Origin: Hetaerina americana
Lineage: Eukaryota; Arthropoda; Insecta; Odonata; Calopterygidae
Length of the DNA: 64,000 bases
Reading direction: 5' to 3'
NCBI GenBank assembly: GCA_022747635.1
Contig: JAKTNV010000003.1
Location: 94,536,454-94,600,453 of the forward strand
Shown: positions 10,027 through 23,419 of the stretch, in pieces
How positions within the stretch are numbered: position 1 is the stretch's first letter
Layout: each line of letters begins with the position of its first letter
Translations under genes and position numbers: made by a program
The notes under the pieces: generated by a model
Seen by the model: the letters and a program-made list of their open reading frames with translations, nothing else
Database searches by the model: none
What the model was told of the DNA's origin: nothing

Positions 10027-10897
10027 AAAGGTATCTTCAATTTACTCACTATTCCTTTCCAATAACGTTCTCACCCCTGGAATTCGAGGGATTACGCAGA
10101 TTTACATAGATGTAGAAATGAAGAAATGTGTTATTTTATCAAATGAAATAAATTAATCAATCTAATAACAAAACCAATTGTCCAATCCAATAACACTCCT
10201 AAATACTTAATAACATGCACCCACTATGTAAATGGACATTTGCATGGAATGCGTGGACAACTTGAATATACAAATTTAAAATTAAAAAGGCAGGTTTTCC
10301 CTATGCCATAACATAAATTTTGAGTTTTCACTCATCAAAGGGGAATTTTATTCAAATCATTTCCGTAAAAAATTTAAATCTGGTTGCATATTGCGATGAG
10401 TAGTTTCCCAAGCCGAATAGCATAGTAGCAAAGCAGTAACATTTCCATTGAAATTTCGGCTACACATGTCATTGACATTAACAAGAATTAAAATACATCC
10501 ACATAAACAAAAGGTCCCTACGCTGAGCCTTAAGGATCGAACAAACTTATCACTTTATCCATACTATTCAGTTTATTTTATCTTACACACTGCTTTTGCA
10601 TTGACAAATAACTCTTGAAACAATCCAAAGTGATTCCGCGTATGCTTGCGAGGATTAATTCAATGAAAAGGACAGAAGGTGTGAGAGTATCATAAGGTCT
10701 TTTAATGCCAACGAATAAAGTTGCAGCGTGTCTTTCAAAACTGATGGCATTATGTACTGCCCTCATGTTTCTCTAAAATATCTTCAGCTCCATCTCCAAT
10801 TATATACCTAAATTCATCATTATTGAAAAAATCAAAGAAACTTCGGAATGTGCTGTTACAGTAACTTTCAACGGAGTCATCTGCTAAATGTGGATTT
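10027..10897. other. AT-rich non-coding interval
   Basis: No gene or recognised repeat. It contains 'AGTAACTTTCAACGGAGTCA' (about 10858-10880), which recurs with small changes near 37841-37866. Confidence 0.45.
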
Positions 10898-10964
10898 CAA
10901 TGCAACATTTTCAGAGTGTAAAAACAGGGGCGAATGATTTTTACACTCTGAAACTGTTGCATTG
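10898..10964. repeat. Long near-perfect hairpin
   Basis: Arms 10898-10924 and 10938-10964 are 27 bases each with two mismatches, around a 13-base loop. The size is close to that of a small-RNA precursor but also to a short palindromic transposon relic. No flanking genes help decide. Confidence 0.8.
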
Positions 10965-12179
10965 TATTACTGGAAAGTTTTCCCGCGCGGAGAAATTTTA
11001 TGAAGCGATTTTTCTAGGACTTAGGAAAGTACAAAGAGAAAGTAAATTGCCCTTTAGTTAGTATTTTTCATCTGTCACAATTATTAAACTTGCTTTCTGT
11101 GACCTTTAAAAAAACAGCTTTTCTTCATGAACCTGGGACATCACTTGAAGGGAAACTTAAATTACATATGTACGCACAAACAGGGGGAATAGGATCAAAT
11201 ATTTCTTTCATGAATTTCGAGTTTATGCCATTATATCGGTGTTAATTGCTCAGCCTAAATAGTTTAACCAATTTAATGTTTCCCATAGGACTTAAAAGTT
11301 AAAGTAACAGGGATCCTATAAGTAATTAAAAATGATTTTTGAACTGGTAAATGAACTGGTAATATGCAAACGTCATCAGCTTTTGTTGATTCTCTATCGA
11401 AGACAAAGGCAAAAATAATTAAATTTCTTGACGTAATGGTGAAGTTATCAAAAATACTACTATTTAAAGTCAATTCTATTGTTTCATGTCCTGTCCAGTC
11501 AGTTCTGGAAGCTAATTTAATTGTTCTTTGGAATTCCCGCAATATCCCCGGTATAATAAAATCTCAGTGGCTATAGATGGATCGCTGAAAATGAGTAGTT
11601 GCGAGGTTATTGTTTACGCATAATACGGACATGATTTGGTTCTCACATTCTATAGAAATATTTCAGTATTGGTAAAATAAAAGAGTAAAATATCAAATTA
11701 TTATGTGACATTACACTCTAGAGTCGTGTTGAAACCACCTTTTCAGGGTTTCATTTTTTATAAGAGACAAACGATATTCCACACTCTGTACCGTATCCAC
11801 ACAATGGAAGCGGTACCCTTCCCCCTTTCTCTTGTTTCCAAATGCCAAAGGAACCAACTAATGAGCAATGTTGATGGCCGACTCTCACCCCATGCGGTAC
11901 TCGGAACAAAGGGGTATCCTATTTGTTAAACATGATAATCATTTTTTTAAAGTATTCCTCGAAATTGATATCAAAATCCGCAAATAATCCGATAATGTCT
12001 ATGGTTCCACGAAGCTTCATCTTTACCAAAGCTTTTCTCTGAAGACAGGCGTTCGAGAAAAATGCACTGGAATAAGATGTCACGTGGAGGAAATTATTAA
12101 TTTACTTAATTTAGACTTGACAGCGTCAACTCACTTAGAGCAGGCAACAAAGAAACCCGATCACCCGACGACAATAGTG
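10965..12179. other. AT-rich non-coding interval
   Basis: Nothing recognised; short open frames only. Confidence 0.45.
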
Positions 12180-12480
12180 GCCCGTGGGTAATGGGATCCC
12201 ACCACCCTCGCATTATCCCTCCTCCCGCAGCTAACTGACTCCCAAGGAGACGCGTGCTTACAAGTTGACGTCAACTTGTTGCTTGGGAGTAAAGAGAAAG
12301 CAAAGAATATCCGTCCAAGATGGTAGTTGCGAGGGGGCTTTTGACGAAATGGAGACGAGGCTCGGGTGTTTGCGCACGTGGGAGCATAATTTATTTAGCC
12401 ACTCGGAAAACGAGAGAGGGCGTCGTCGACGGAGTGAGGCGAGGAAGAGCAGGTGCTCGGAAAAATGGAAACTTGAGTGC
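12180..12480. other. GC- and CpG-enriched island
   Basis: A locally GC-rich, purine-rich block with overlapping open frames on both strands (12258-12494 minus; 12265-12552 and 12320-12646 plus). None has a recognisable motif. Confidence 0.35.
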
Positions 12481-13679
12481 ACTTTTCTCTTCATACTCTC
12501 CGCTCCACTTGAAAATTTCAGTGCCGACTACATATATATTTTTCAGAGGTAGCCATGCTTCAGGTCACAAAGAGAACATTTTGAAGCGTCCAAAAAATAA
12601 TAAAACGGTGTTGTACGACCAAAATGACTACATCTCTATGGCGTAAGGCGCTTTTATTCAAGTGCTCATCTCGAGAACAATAGATGAACATAAGAAATGA
12701 TTTATTGAATGGATTAGTCTGATGATCAATGCACATACCAAGTCATCCATGTCAGTTTGGTCCTTGGCATGCATATTGTTGCCTATATGATGCATGCTAA
12801 CAGATGTGTATTCATATTTCAATAGTTTATGGTGTCAAATTAAATCAAGTTATATGGTGCTAATAAAATGGTGTGAAGATAAATTATTGCAAGGAGTTTG
12901 CCGATTGATTTAAACATTCCAACAATGGAAGAGAGCGGATATCATTCCCTGTGCACTATTCAATCATAGGTTACCGAAGCGAATTCCTTTAACACATAGA
13001 ATGATGGGGTAATTAAGATTACTATAAGAATTTGTGATAGGCAATTAGTGTGATTAATAGTAAAGATGGCACTTTTGGAAGAACCCTGATTTGCATGGGT
13101 TAAAATTGGGGTAATTTGGTGCAATACTCATTTACTTACCTCACATAAACCATGGGAATGATCAAAAAACGACTCACTCACATAAAGTCTTTCTATTTTT
13201 CAGCAGTGGGACCTAATCACCACTTTCATTCTATCAAATTACTAGTCCATGCAAATATTTAATGGGTAAATAGAAGGGCATATTTTCTGTATTATTTCGT
13301 ATTGGAGGATTTTACCTGAAAAATTAGATTAGACGAATGGAAACAACAGGAGTGTCTACAACGGTAACTTAGACGCTGACACATTCTTATCCCAATATTC
13401 ACTTGTCAGAAATTCGTGTTTTTCACACCTGTTAATGCAACTGCGAGACACGAAATGGACCGAGAAGAATGACGTTGGATTCGCTTTAGACGGGGATGAA
13501 TGGGGAAACTCTCGCATCCCTAACTCTTCATTACGATAATTTTTAGGCCACACATTTTGAGTGCCTCTACATTCGTCAATGCAGCTCTCACTAATGGGAG
13601 AAGAACTGCAAATAAACAAAAAGGTGTCAGTGTGACATCCATTCAGTTGAAACCTTTCGATGGCTGAGGGAGGAAGCGC
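12481..13679. other. AT-rich non-coding interval
   Basis: No gene seen. Around 13195-13240, 'TTTTTCAGCAGTGGGACCTAA' vaguely resembles the lead of the dispersed GC-cored repeat and may be a very decayed copy. Confidence 0.4.
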
Positions 13680-14590
13680 TTTCGATGGGGTGAAAATAAA
13701 AAACCCCTCTCGCCCGGTTGTGGGCTGCGTACGAAGCATGGCGTTAGGGTGTGTGAAAGAGGGAGACAGTGAGAAAGAGGGAGAGGAGATCAGACAGGCC
13801 ATTCCGAAAGTCTTGGGGAACTGAAAGTGAGGGGTGGGGAAGAAAAAGAAATTCGTCGACGCAGGTGGGGAAGGGGGCAATGTTATTACGCGGGATTGTG
13901 GTGGCGAGATGGGGGATGATGTGAGCTAAGGAGGGAGGACGTCTGACCGGCTGGCTTTCGAAAGGCGGAGATGGGTAGGGGGCTCAGGGCTTTGGTGTGA
14001 GAGGGAGGGTTGAACTTGAGTGTGGAGGGGAGGATTGTGTACCCACCTACTCTTTCCTCCGGAATCCTTTTGTCACCGAGGTGCGGGTCGGACCCTAATG
14101 GAGGACTGCTTCCCACGGCAGTGGGCGAGCATCTCAAGGCAGGGCGGCAGTACAAACTTGGCCAAAGACATGTCCCACTCTCCTTCCACCTCTTCTAGAG
14201 TCTCAATCCTCCACATGTCGGACCACAGCGAGAGTGGTTAGAGGGGGAGGAGAAGTGGGAAAATTGTGGGAGAAGAAGTGAGGAAAGGGAAGGGTGATGG
14301 CTGGGATACCGAGTCACTTTCCTCCTGCACCATCCGACCGTTTTCTTGTCGGAGAGGGTGAGGGGAGACGGAATGAGATCGACACTCCCCAACCCGACCT
14401 CATATTTCATTCACCGAGGAGAGAGAGGGAAGACAGGTGACGGGAAACATTCCTCTGAAGAAATCCTGACCGGATGTCCCCTCGCTCAAAATTTGCAGCG
14501 CAAACACGTGATGTCCGCGAGTTGCTTCCTCCGGACATTAGACTTCTATACTTTCCATCCTGATTCACGCCCAAGTACGGGCTTTTAGCG
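13680..14590. other. Purine-rich, GC-rich island
   Basis: Long G/A-rich stretches on the plus strand (13740-14030 and 14220-14370) alternate with C/T-rich stretches. Open frames such as 13356-13880 minus and 13886-14155 minus consist mainly of Ser, Pro and Phe from C/T-rich codons. They have no domain, so I treat them as chance. Confidence 0.45.
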
Positions 14591-15082
14591 AGGCATTTTT
14601 GAAGGATTGAAACTTAACAGGACATGAGAGTACCACTTTGATGTTAGAGTAAAGTTCGAGTCACTAATTTCATAATATAATTTAGACAATTCTCTATGCT
14701 ACGTTACAAAATACCAATTCGTTTCAGGGGGCCATTCTGACTGTAAAAATAAATGTTCATGCACTGGGAATTATAGAAATCCTACTAAAAATATTGATAC
14801 AAATGTCGACCCTTCTCGTTTCCAATGAATGAGTGACTGTTCAACGACGCATGCTATTCCTTTGAATATTTAGAATCGGAGATATTCTGAGATGAGCCAA
14901 TATTAACACTGTGGAGTTACCAAGTGCTGCTCATATTGATGCAAGGATGAAATCCTGCAATGTTTCATGGTACTCGTCAAATTATTTAAATTAAATCCCT
15001 ACAATTTTTAAACAAAATTATAGCACCACAACATTGATTCGCACGTTACAAGGAAAAAATTAATGTTCACAAAAAAGAAACA
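14591..15082. other. AT-rich non-coding interval
   Basis: No gene or repeat boundary recognised. Confidence 0.45.
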
Positions 15083-15165
15083 TCTATATCTCTCTACATA
15101 ATACCCCGTAAACCGTCGCAAGGACGTGTGGCAGGTGATGGTAGGTCACCAGCCATTCTACATAT
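15083..15165 (-). repeat. Dispersed GC-cored repeat, copy 3
   Basis: The reverse orientation of the family core is visible: 'CTACATAATACCCCGTAAACC', 'GACGTGTGGC' and 'GGTAGGTCACCA'. A further partial stretch with 'CTACATATAATCCC' and 'GACACCCCGCGACCCC' follows to about 15205 and may be a second degenerate copy. Confidence 0.7.
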
Positions 15166-16918
15166 AATCCCTCTATATCCTCACGCACCTGACACCCCGC
15201 GACCCCTTGGAAAGGAGATGACCGAATACTAATCATGCAACATGCTTACATATATTACGAGTATTACATGATTAGCAGCTATCCCAACGATATATTATTT
15301 AAAATTAGTTCCTGGTTGGATTTAAGTTATTCTTGACTTGTAATTTTACTTTATTATGAAATTATTATTGACGTCTGAAGATTCTTCACTAATTTTTTAG
15401 TGCTTCGCAAATCTGTTTTTAATCTCTTGTTTTCTATTTAACTCAACAATGGAAAGTTCATTTTTAATTATTATCTAATATTAATCAAATTGGCTTCTTT
15501 CAATTAACAAAGTGCCTGCACACAAATGCTAACCACTGAAACGTACGCCCAATTCGGAACGTCGTCGAAAAAGTTTATCATTTCCAAATGTTACAATTAT
15601 TCTGTGACTATGTTTTTCCCTTGTCAGAGAATCCCCGGTGTGGGATTCCAAACCGCAATTTAAAGATAAGTCGATAAGTGTAGTACCCAACGAATACAAT
15701 GGAATGATTGAATTTAATTCCAGTTATAGTATTTTTCACAGCAATATTTACGTGAAATTGTATAATTTAACCATGTTACGAATCCATTCCACGGATTTTC
15801 TGATCAGCCATTCCTACATTTTATCATCAGAGGCATGCACTAAAACTGTGATTAGCAAATGTCATTCAACGCAATATAATTAATTTGTAGAAAATTATTT
15901 GTCTACCAATATCGCACAACCCATCATTCGCAAAACAGAATTTGAACTAAAAACTTAATGACTGAATACCAGTTAACCGAACGGGGTACTGCTTATTAAA
16001 AAATTTTCCACTCATCACTTCTATTTCTCTGGATAGACTTCATTCGCTAAAATCTTGGCGTGTTATCGGAAGAAATAAATGAAACAGATTGTACCTCACT
16101 CCTCTCTGTCTTGCCATTCCTATACCTTAATTTTCTGCAAACTCTAAACCACCCCTCCGTTACTCCACACTCATCGCCATATATTCCAGTGTTTCCTTAG
16201 ATACCCTGCGTCTGGTCTCGTAGCAACCGACAGCCCCTCCATCCTCGATAAATGGGGCTCTTCATTTCTCTTGATTAAATTAAGCCCTTATTCTTACTAT
16301 ATGTGCGCATCTGCAGTCCCGCGTCTCGATTGTAGTGTTCGTTTTTAGGCAAAGAGCTCTTCATAATAGAGCAATAAAGAAAGAGATGGCCCGCGCAATA
16401 AATGTTTCGACAGAATGGCCGACGAACTCCCGACGAACGTAATTACTTCAGAGATAGCGACAGATCGTCGCCGAAACGCTGAGGGAACGAACGCACACAT
16501 TGGCCCTACCAAACCCCGATGGACACGCCTCCTGAATGGGAGGAAAGAGTCGGGTGACAGCATTTTTTGGAAGTGATATTCTCCAAATTCTGTCACAATC
16601 AACACTGCACAAAAACCGAAAGTGCTATTAAAAAAAATCCACGCCGACATATTTCCAGGAACAACATTTTGGAATGGACTGTGCATTAAACTCCTATAGG
16701 AAATGACGGCTGGTCATACTGATATTTTTTTAACCCTAAAGGAATGACGTTGTCACATCCAATTACTTACGTTATTGCCATCGAGTAGAATCACACTTAT
16801 AATATACGAAAGAAAACGCGCGTGAATTGAATATTCATTTTAGTCAATACCCCCTCATCCGTATGCCATTATTCCGCATTTTATTTCATTTTCTTACCTT
16901 GTACTACTTACATTTTAC
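15166..16918. other. Non-coding interval
   Basis: AT-rich apart from a somewhat GC-richer part at 16380-16560. A 113-codon minus open frame (16345-16686) there has no recognisable motif. No gene is supported. Confidence 0.4.
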
Positions 16919-16982
16919 AAATACATAATACCCCGTAAGCCGCAGTAAAGGCGTGTGGCGGTGGGTGATAGGTCACCACCCG
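16919..16982 (-). repeat. Dispersed GC-cored repeat, copy 4
   Basis: 'ACATAATACCCCGTAAGCCG', 'GGCGTGTGGCGGTGGG' and 'TAGGTCACCACCC' identify the family in reverse orientation. It directly abuts the left arm of the fold-back element that follows. Confidence 0.75.
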
Positions 16983-17373
16983 TTTGAAAGAAATGCAGCA
17001 AAAACGGAACGTAGAGGGAAGTCTAAGGGAGGGCACTGCATGACGGAGTGAGCGATAATATTGTTATAGGAACTAGAATTTATCTCGAATATTTCCGTTC
17101 CGTATCTAAACCTTAATTTCATAGGTCTGTTAAGTTAATGGCCACGCTTAAGCAGTAGTCGCTCTTCACCTCGGTATAACAGTGCCTTGCAGTGCGATGC
17201 CCCGTCTAGTCACCGTGACGGCTTGGGGGAGACGGTCATTCGTTGCGCGACGGGGTGATAATGGGGCCCTTGGAATATTGCATTCCGCCGCCCTCCACGC
17301 TCACTCATTCCGTCATGGAGTGTCCTCCCTTAGACTTCCCTTTCCGTTCCGTCCTTGCTGCATTTCTTTCAAA
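16983..17373. mobile_element. Fold-back element 1 (long imperfect inverted repeat)
   Basis: The left arm (16983-17054) and right arm (17299-17373) are reverse complements over about 72-75 bases with scattered mismatches. For example 'GAAATGCAGCA' and 'GGGAAGTCTAAGGGAGG' on the left match 'TGCTGCATTTC' and 'CCTCCCTTAGACTTCCC' on the right. The 244-base centre is GC-rich and holds no convincing gene (the open frame at 17182-17460 spans it). It resembles a fold-back or MITE-like non-autonomous DNA element. No target-site duplication is evident. Confidence 0.75.
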
Positions 17374-18169
17374 TTCCCCATAAATATCGTCATGTGTCAA
17401 GATGTAGTGCATAATCACGCGCTTTATCGTTGCAGTAAACTCACACGAGCTTCCTTTTAAAGTATATCCATTTTCAAGTCCATCAAGAGACTTTATGGAA
17501 CAATCTTTTTTTTTAATTTTTTCTCAATGACTTTACTCGTCCCGACACAGAAATGCTTTCTCGCCCATTCATTCCGCCGGCACGTTATGAACTCACGTTT
17601 TTTTCCTTATACCGTCTCGATAACATCGCTGTATTAATGACTTTTTCCGTGACAGATATTCAATTTTTTTTACTCGAATTATTTTACAGTTTTTATTTAT
17701 TCGAATTACAGGGTTGTTTTTTTCGCCAACAATGAGAGATCGATCGCGAGATAAGAGTCCGAATCACATTCACAAGGCCCGCAGTGTTGATAGCGCGCCC
17801 AGCGTCATCCTTTGTGTTCCAATAATAATTTTGATTCTGTCCCAAGTATTTTTTCCGCATGCTTTGTCTCTCAAAACATGATCGCTGAGGCGGTAGGTCG
17901 AAAGAACAGATAAGGGAAATGGATGAGGACGGGGAGAGGTGAACAGAATCCTGGAAGTATAGGAGAAACGAAATCGGAGACACATCCGGAATCAAAGTTG
18001 TTATATTATTGCCCTTTATGGGAATGAGCAATGCTATCGCGCTGGCCAATTTTACATCTTTCACTTTACTCATTTGTGAAACATTCCTATTTTAAGGGCA
18101 ATATAATTCACCGAGTAGTGTTAAATCTTTTTAAAATTATCTTTTCTACTCTATAACACAAATGGTGAG
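17374..18169. other. Non-coding interval
   Basis: No gene recognised. Open frames on the minus strand (17693-18073, 17770-17985) have no motif. Confidence 0.4.
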
Positions 18170-18422
18170 GTAGACCAATGGAGACTAGGCTGGACTACTG
18201 CTCAAAGAGCCCGTATTCAATTCCTGGAGACGTCTCTTAGCACCCTCGACATTACCCAAAGTGTGTGATTTTTCGAGCAACAGATATTCCTGGGAAGACG
18301 AAAAACACACAGTTAATGATACTGCCTGGTACGTGGATGTCATACCCCGTTGGCCTGAGTATTAGGTGAACTCCAACCTCACCTATCAAACCAACCTCCG
18401 CGTTGATTACTGTGGTTAGTTT
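18170..18422 (+). repeat. tRNA-derived SINE-like repeat, family S, copy 1
   Basis: A weak box A-like segment ('TAGACCAATGGAGACTAGG') precedes a box B-like segment 'GTATTCAATTCC' (18213-18224). The body includes 'GTGATTTTTCGAGC' and 'CAGATATTCCTGGGA', and the 3' part includes 'CACCTATCAAACCAACC' and 'GTTGATTACTGTG'. The body and 3' part recur at 46981-47200 and 51880-52087, which is why I call it a family. An RNA-polymerase-III origin is inferred. Confidence 0.6.
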
Positions 18423-20929
18423 TAAATGAAATCAGACTTTACATTTAAGAGATCATTTTCGACGAATCCCAAAAATATATTTTGATTCTCATCGTATTTC
18501 TAATGCCGCTATGCGTTGAAATAATGGAAATTATTACACACAAAGACTATATCTGGTGATTTCATAATAACTTCATAAAAATTGACAGTTCTGAGTCGCG
18601 CTCACTTCAATGCACAGTTTCTAGTAGATAAGGTCTGCTCTATAACGCCGTTGCAAAGTTCCTCTCCACGATGTCGTTGTGATGTCTGCTGTTGAAAGAA
18701 GTGCGAAAATCACCTCCGCATGTCTTTAAGGGCGTCTTGTGGAAGATCTAGTTTCATAAGTTTCCAACGGATTCGTCGGAGGAGTTTCGAGGTTTTACGG
18801 TTGAGGTTTTATGATCTTATCTCGTCACAAAAGAAGAAACACGAATCTCCACGTCCTTGGAGCTAGTGATATGGGCGTTTACGTTGAAATGATATTGCAA
18901 ATGAAAAAAATACTCCATTGTGGCCTAAATAAACATTTTTTTCTTTTTATGATTATTCCAAATTTAATGGCGGTTTATTTTCGACAAAAACCGTAGAGAA
19001 ACGTTTTTCTCCAAAGTATGAATAGTATTTAAATAATAAAGCAGTAATTAGACACCCCACCAAACTAAAACCAAAATGCTAGACCTTCTTGCGTTCCCAT
19101 GAAGTTGTACGTTTTTTAGCATACTATATGACAACACTTAATGTTTCCTCGAGTAAACATCCAAAGTTATCCCGTAACTGAATTGTTTTAAATAATTGAG
19201 CGAAACAGCAAAAGTCTGGAGTTTTTATGCTTTCTTTCGAGAAGAAAATTTAAAAAGTTTCACTTTTAATTTAAAATCAACGCACCACAAAGAATATAAT
19301 CGTGTTCGCAAAAAACACCTAACTAAAGCGGAAAAACGTGAAAGTGGTTTGAAAAATTAAAAAGGGAAAGAAAAAATGAGAGAGAGAGAGAATAAAATAG
19401 TAAGGAAAATAATTGGACCAGTAGGTTAAAGTGAAGTAATTCTTCATTCTGCAAGAGGTTGGAAATAGGTAGAGATTGTGCATTGAGTTATAATAGGGAA
19501 AGGGTAAGAAAAGTACTTAAGAGAACAAAGGGTTGATAACAAATGGTATGCTGTAATTAAAACTCCACTGCATATTTCTAAGCTACTTCTGTAGAATGTT
19601 TCAGCAGAAATACTTTGCACATAGTCCCGTAACGCCTTAAATGACCTACATGTAAATTATCCTCAAGTAGTTACACAAAGCTCATAAGGATAAGGGGGCC
19701 ATGGCTGTTCTTCCTGTTTCAATAAACCGTCCATCTCCGGCCTCGAATAATGGTAGAGGCTCTAAACTGCTAAAACAGGCAAAATGGTCTCGTGAATGTG
19801 TTCTTTAAATTTACAACCTCTCTTCTCCTCACAAATTTTGCAGAGTCTTTTCAGATCCTAACTTTAATCGCAAATTTCAAGGGTTTATTGCAGGGCATTA
19901 ACTATGTGCATGACTCTCATGCGATGATTTTTTGTCAGATCTTGAAAAAAGTGCCCGTCGGCGCATCCGAAATACATACTAATTTATTTAATACTGTTTA
20001 CTTACCGTAATTCCTGCAAATTGTTTCAAATATCTCTTGAAATCCATGTTTCCTAGCAAAATCAAAGATCTTGGGAAATATTAAAAACATTTCTCATATT
20101 TTTTCATACACATGCTACTAGGATAGGTTACGGAAACTATTTGATTATGATGCATTTACCATTTGTAGTCACGATTGTCAGTCAATCCTATGGAGTGAGA
20201 AAATAATATAGAGATGATAAATTTGAGGGAAACCAAAATTCATTTTCTTAATTGCTCATTATTGTGGCCGTTATGTTTGTCTCATTTCATTGCGTTTATT
20301 TCCGTGTAATCTAAACTCTCTAAGTAGGTCCTCTCTAATTAAAGTTACATAGGAACAAATTATTCCTTATAGTCTCGTCACAATAAATGTGCCAAGCTTT
20401 GCGTGACATACTAATGCTTGAGGGAAATAAATAATTAACATTATTTGATTCAAATACAACTCAAGGGAAGTAATAACTGATTTAAATTAAGTTCAAACTT
20501 GATTGACTCGACGAATATCTTGAGAGATAAAAAGTATGGGACGCGACTAAAAATGTGTATTTAAAACAGAACACTACACGTTTACGCAAGTCACAAGGAT
20601 GATCTATTTTCAGGAAGTGTATTTCGAATGGGTACTTCACCCGTCGCCGTTTTTCTTCAAGAACACTGCATTATGGGATGATCTGAAACGGTGAGGATCG
20701 ACAACCCGTCAAAACACCGAAAACTTGAATGAAAATCATCGATAAATCCAGGAGAGGAACAGTTTCATTCCCGGATTCGAGAAGTGCTTCCACCAGGTTC
20801 ATTCGCATGCATCATCTCATGAATGCTCTAAGGCCAGGAGAGAACGGAGTCGTGAAAACGAAACACCTTTTTTGTGACGCTGCAAAGCCTTTTCCCTCCG
20901 CACTCCCAAATAGGTAGGGAGGTACCTTA
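18423..20929. other. AT-rich non-coding interval
   Basis: Long AT-rich stretch with no gene, repeat end or RNA that I can support. Short open frames only (60-70 codons). Confidence 0.45.
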
Positions 20930-21730
20930 AAAACTCGTGTTTAGGCCTCGAATCGCTCTTATTTCTCCTCTCTCCAGCCCGACCGTATTGAGAGACCCAC
21001 TTGCGACCGAGAGGCTAGGGGAGGTCTAAGGGGAAGTCCTTAGGAGGAGGGTGGGCGGAGATGAGAGTGGGGGTTAGTGGGAGGAAAGGAGAAGGAGGGT
21101 AGGAGTGCTCTGCAGGCATGCGAGTGAGGAAGGGTGTTGAAGACGGAAGGGAGGGAACTGGAGAGGGAAGGAAAAGAGAGAGAACCGAGTCGTTTCGTAG
21201 GCCAGGAAATAGCAATGGGGAGGGAGCGTGTGAAAGTAGGGTGTCTGGAAAAGTAATCTAAAAGGGGCGAAAATAATAGAAGGTGGAGAGGGGGCGAGGG
21301 ACTCCGACCTGGGAGGGAAAGGAGAAAACGAAGGGACTGATACCATTAAAAGGGCCGGTGGAGGGAGAGATTGCGGCAGGGTAGGATACATTTACCGTAG
21401 GCGAGCGCGGGAGAGAGGGAGGGGCGAATGCAGCCGAGGGGTGGCGGGGAAGGCGGTTAGACGGGCCAGCGAAGAGGGACCCCTGATTCGCGCGAACGCG
21501 AGGCCATCTGCTCTCCAAATTCCTCATTAAAGCCATCTTTACGGCCACCAAGTCATGTCTCGGGCCGACTTGGATCGAAACGACCTTCATGTCACTATTC
21601 AGTAATTTCGTCGCACCCGGCACTTCGTCACGGCGAAACATTTGGTAAATCCGGGAAATATTTTCGTTGTAGTGAGAGAATCACGGTCTCACTCGCGCTC
21701 CCTTCGAGGGTGAGTGAGAAGACCCCAGTC
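20930..21730. other. Purine-rich and CpG-rich island
   Basis: The plus strand is strongly G/A-rich at 21010-21430 and then CpG-rich to about 21650. The minus open frames (21015-21215, 21074-21391, 21258-21641) are dominated by Ser, Pro, Phe and Leu from C/T-rich codons. This marks them as composition artefacts. Confidence 0.45.
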
Positions 21731-23419
21731 CGGGTAGTCAATATATCAAGTTGGGCCTTTATTATGCATTGGTGGTAAAAAATTATGCGGTCTGATATTA
21801 CAGAAGCTTATGTAGATTGCAGTTACTGCATCAGTATATGATTGTCACATTTTTCAATCAAAACATTTTTAAAATTAAAATGTCGTAAATTTTCTGATAT
21901 TAAAAAGCATAAGCGATAATATGATATTTTAAATAAATAAAAAATAATTTTTTAAATTTATTTTAAGTTAATAACACTTATTCGAAGAAGATTAATAGCA
22001 AAATTCTTCCTTTGCTTGATCTTCCAAAACTTGAGTTTCTTTCATTCATTTCTTGAGCTTCCAAAACTTCCAAAGCTTGAGCTTCCAGTTTCCAAAAAAC
22101 AATAAACACTTGGTGAACGATGGTAATAATTTTGATGTATCATATGTAAAGTGGCTTGCTGTTTGAAATTAAACATCAATTGTTCCGATAACAGAGGTAG
22201 AGTTCCCTTTAACACCATAAAAAACTGTCGGGATAAAACGGCTATGGCAATTCAAGGCATAGTAATTTGTTCTTTCACATAAGGTGGAATCTTAGTGAGA
22301 TATATCGACTCAAGGTGAAAAAAAGCAACCAATTTAACATTCGACAAAATACAATATTGAAAGAAAGCTGAACTTACGAGGCTATTTTTAAAATTGTCAA
22401 TCTTCTAATTTGCAATTTCTTTTATTAAAATATGAAGTATTTTCTAACTGCGTAGATATTATCAACTAGAAACAACCCAAATTTTTGTGAAAGCTCCCTT
22501 ATAATCACGCTATACATGAGCATATAAATTAGACAATAAAGGGCCCACGAGTGTTTAATGCAGAAATACTTTCAAAGAACGAACTATGAGGACAGTTTAC
22601 ATTATAAGTTTTCTTCCCAAGTAAACCTAACGGTATCGTTGCTACGGGGTGAAAAAGATTCCCTTCGTCGATTTGCGAAAGAAATATGACGGACAACAAA
22701 AATGAATTCCTTTGGATTAAATCTTTTTCCAAAGGGCATTCAATTTCCCAAAAGGTTATCTGGTTTTCTACCAACATTTCTAGCATTTAGTAATTACCAA
22801 AATCATTATGTAATTGTTTTATATTCGCATTAATTTTCCCTCTGAGACTTCTTATTCCCCAAGCACACCAAAAGTCACCAATTAGATTCAGGTCTCGTGT
22901 TTGAATTTTGCGTAATTACTGTATCAGCGGTCGCCAATACTTCAGACCTCACGAAAAACTAAGACCCAAAAATTTAAATACCGTGGGCCAATCAAATGAT
23001 TTTGTGGTGAAAATGAAGAAATTATGTTGTGGTGAACTAGTAACAGCCCTTTAAGTTCTATTTAAATACCACAAAATGGCAATTGCACGTAATCCACTAA
23101 AATAAAGCCATTAAACCCTATGTAATCGTGTAGATATTATTAGTGTGATATATTTGCTTGTGCTATTAATTTTCTCTGTCAACTACCAAAAATTTCCCGC
23201 CGATTACTTTCGGACGATAGCTACCGCGGCTTATTTGATGCATTATAATTTTAACCATCAGAGGATAAACGTCAGGTTCCAGGAGTGCTTTGAAAACAAC
23301 TCTACTACTTCGAGCAAGTCCTGGTTTTGAAAAATTATGCAATGGCGTTTAAAAATCACGGAATTTTCCTCGACAAATTGTGTGCCCTATATCACAGTAC
23401 GCTTTTAGAAACGAAAGAA
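21731..23419. other. AT-rich non-coding interval
   Basis: No gene seen. A degenerate tandem of 'CTTCCAAAACTTGAG'-like units is listed separately. Confidence 0.45.
22010..22100. repeat. Degenerate short tandem repeat
   Basis: Units resembling 'CTTCCAAAACTTGAG' recur about four times with variable spacing ('GATCTTCCAAAACTTGAG', 'GAGCTTCCAAAACTTCC', 'AAAGCTTGAGCTTCC'). This is a small imprecise minisatellite. Confidence 0.6.

Noticed and set aside
13356..13880. 174-codon minus open frame
   Set aside because: Largely Ser/Pro/Phe from C/T-rich codons opposite a purine-rich tract; no domain.
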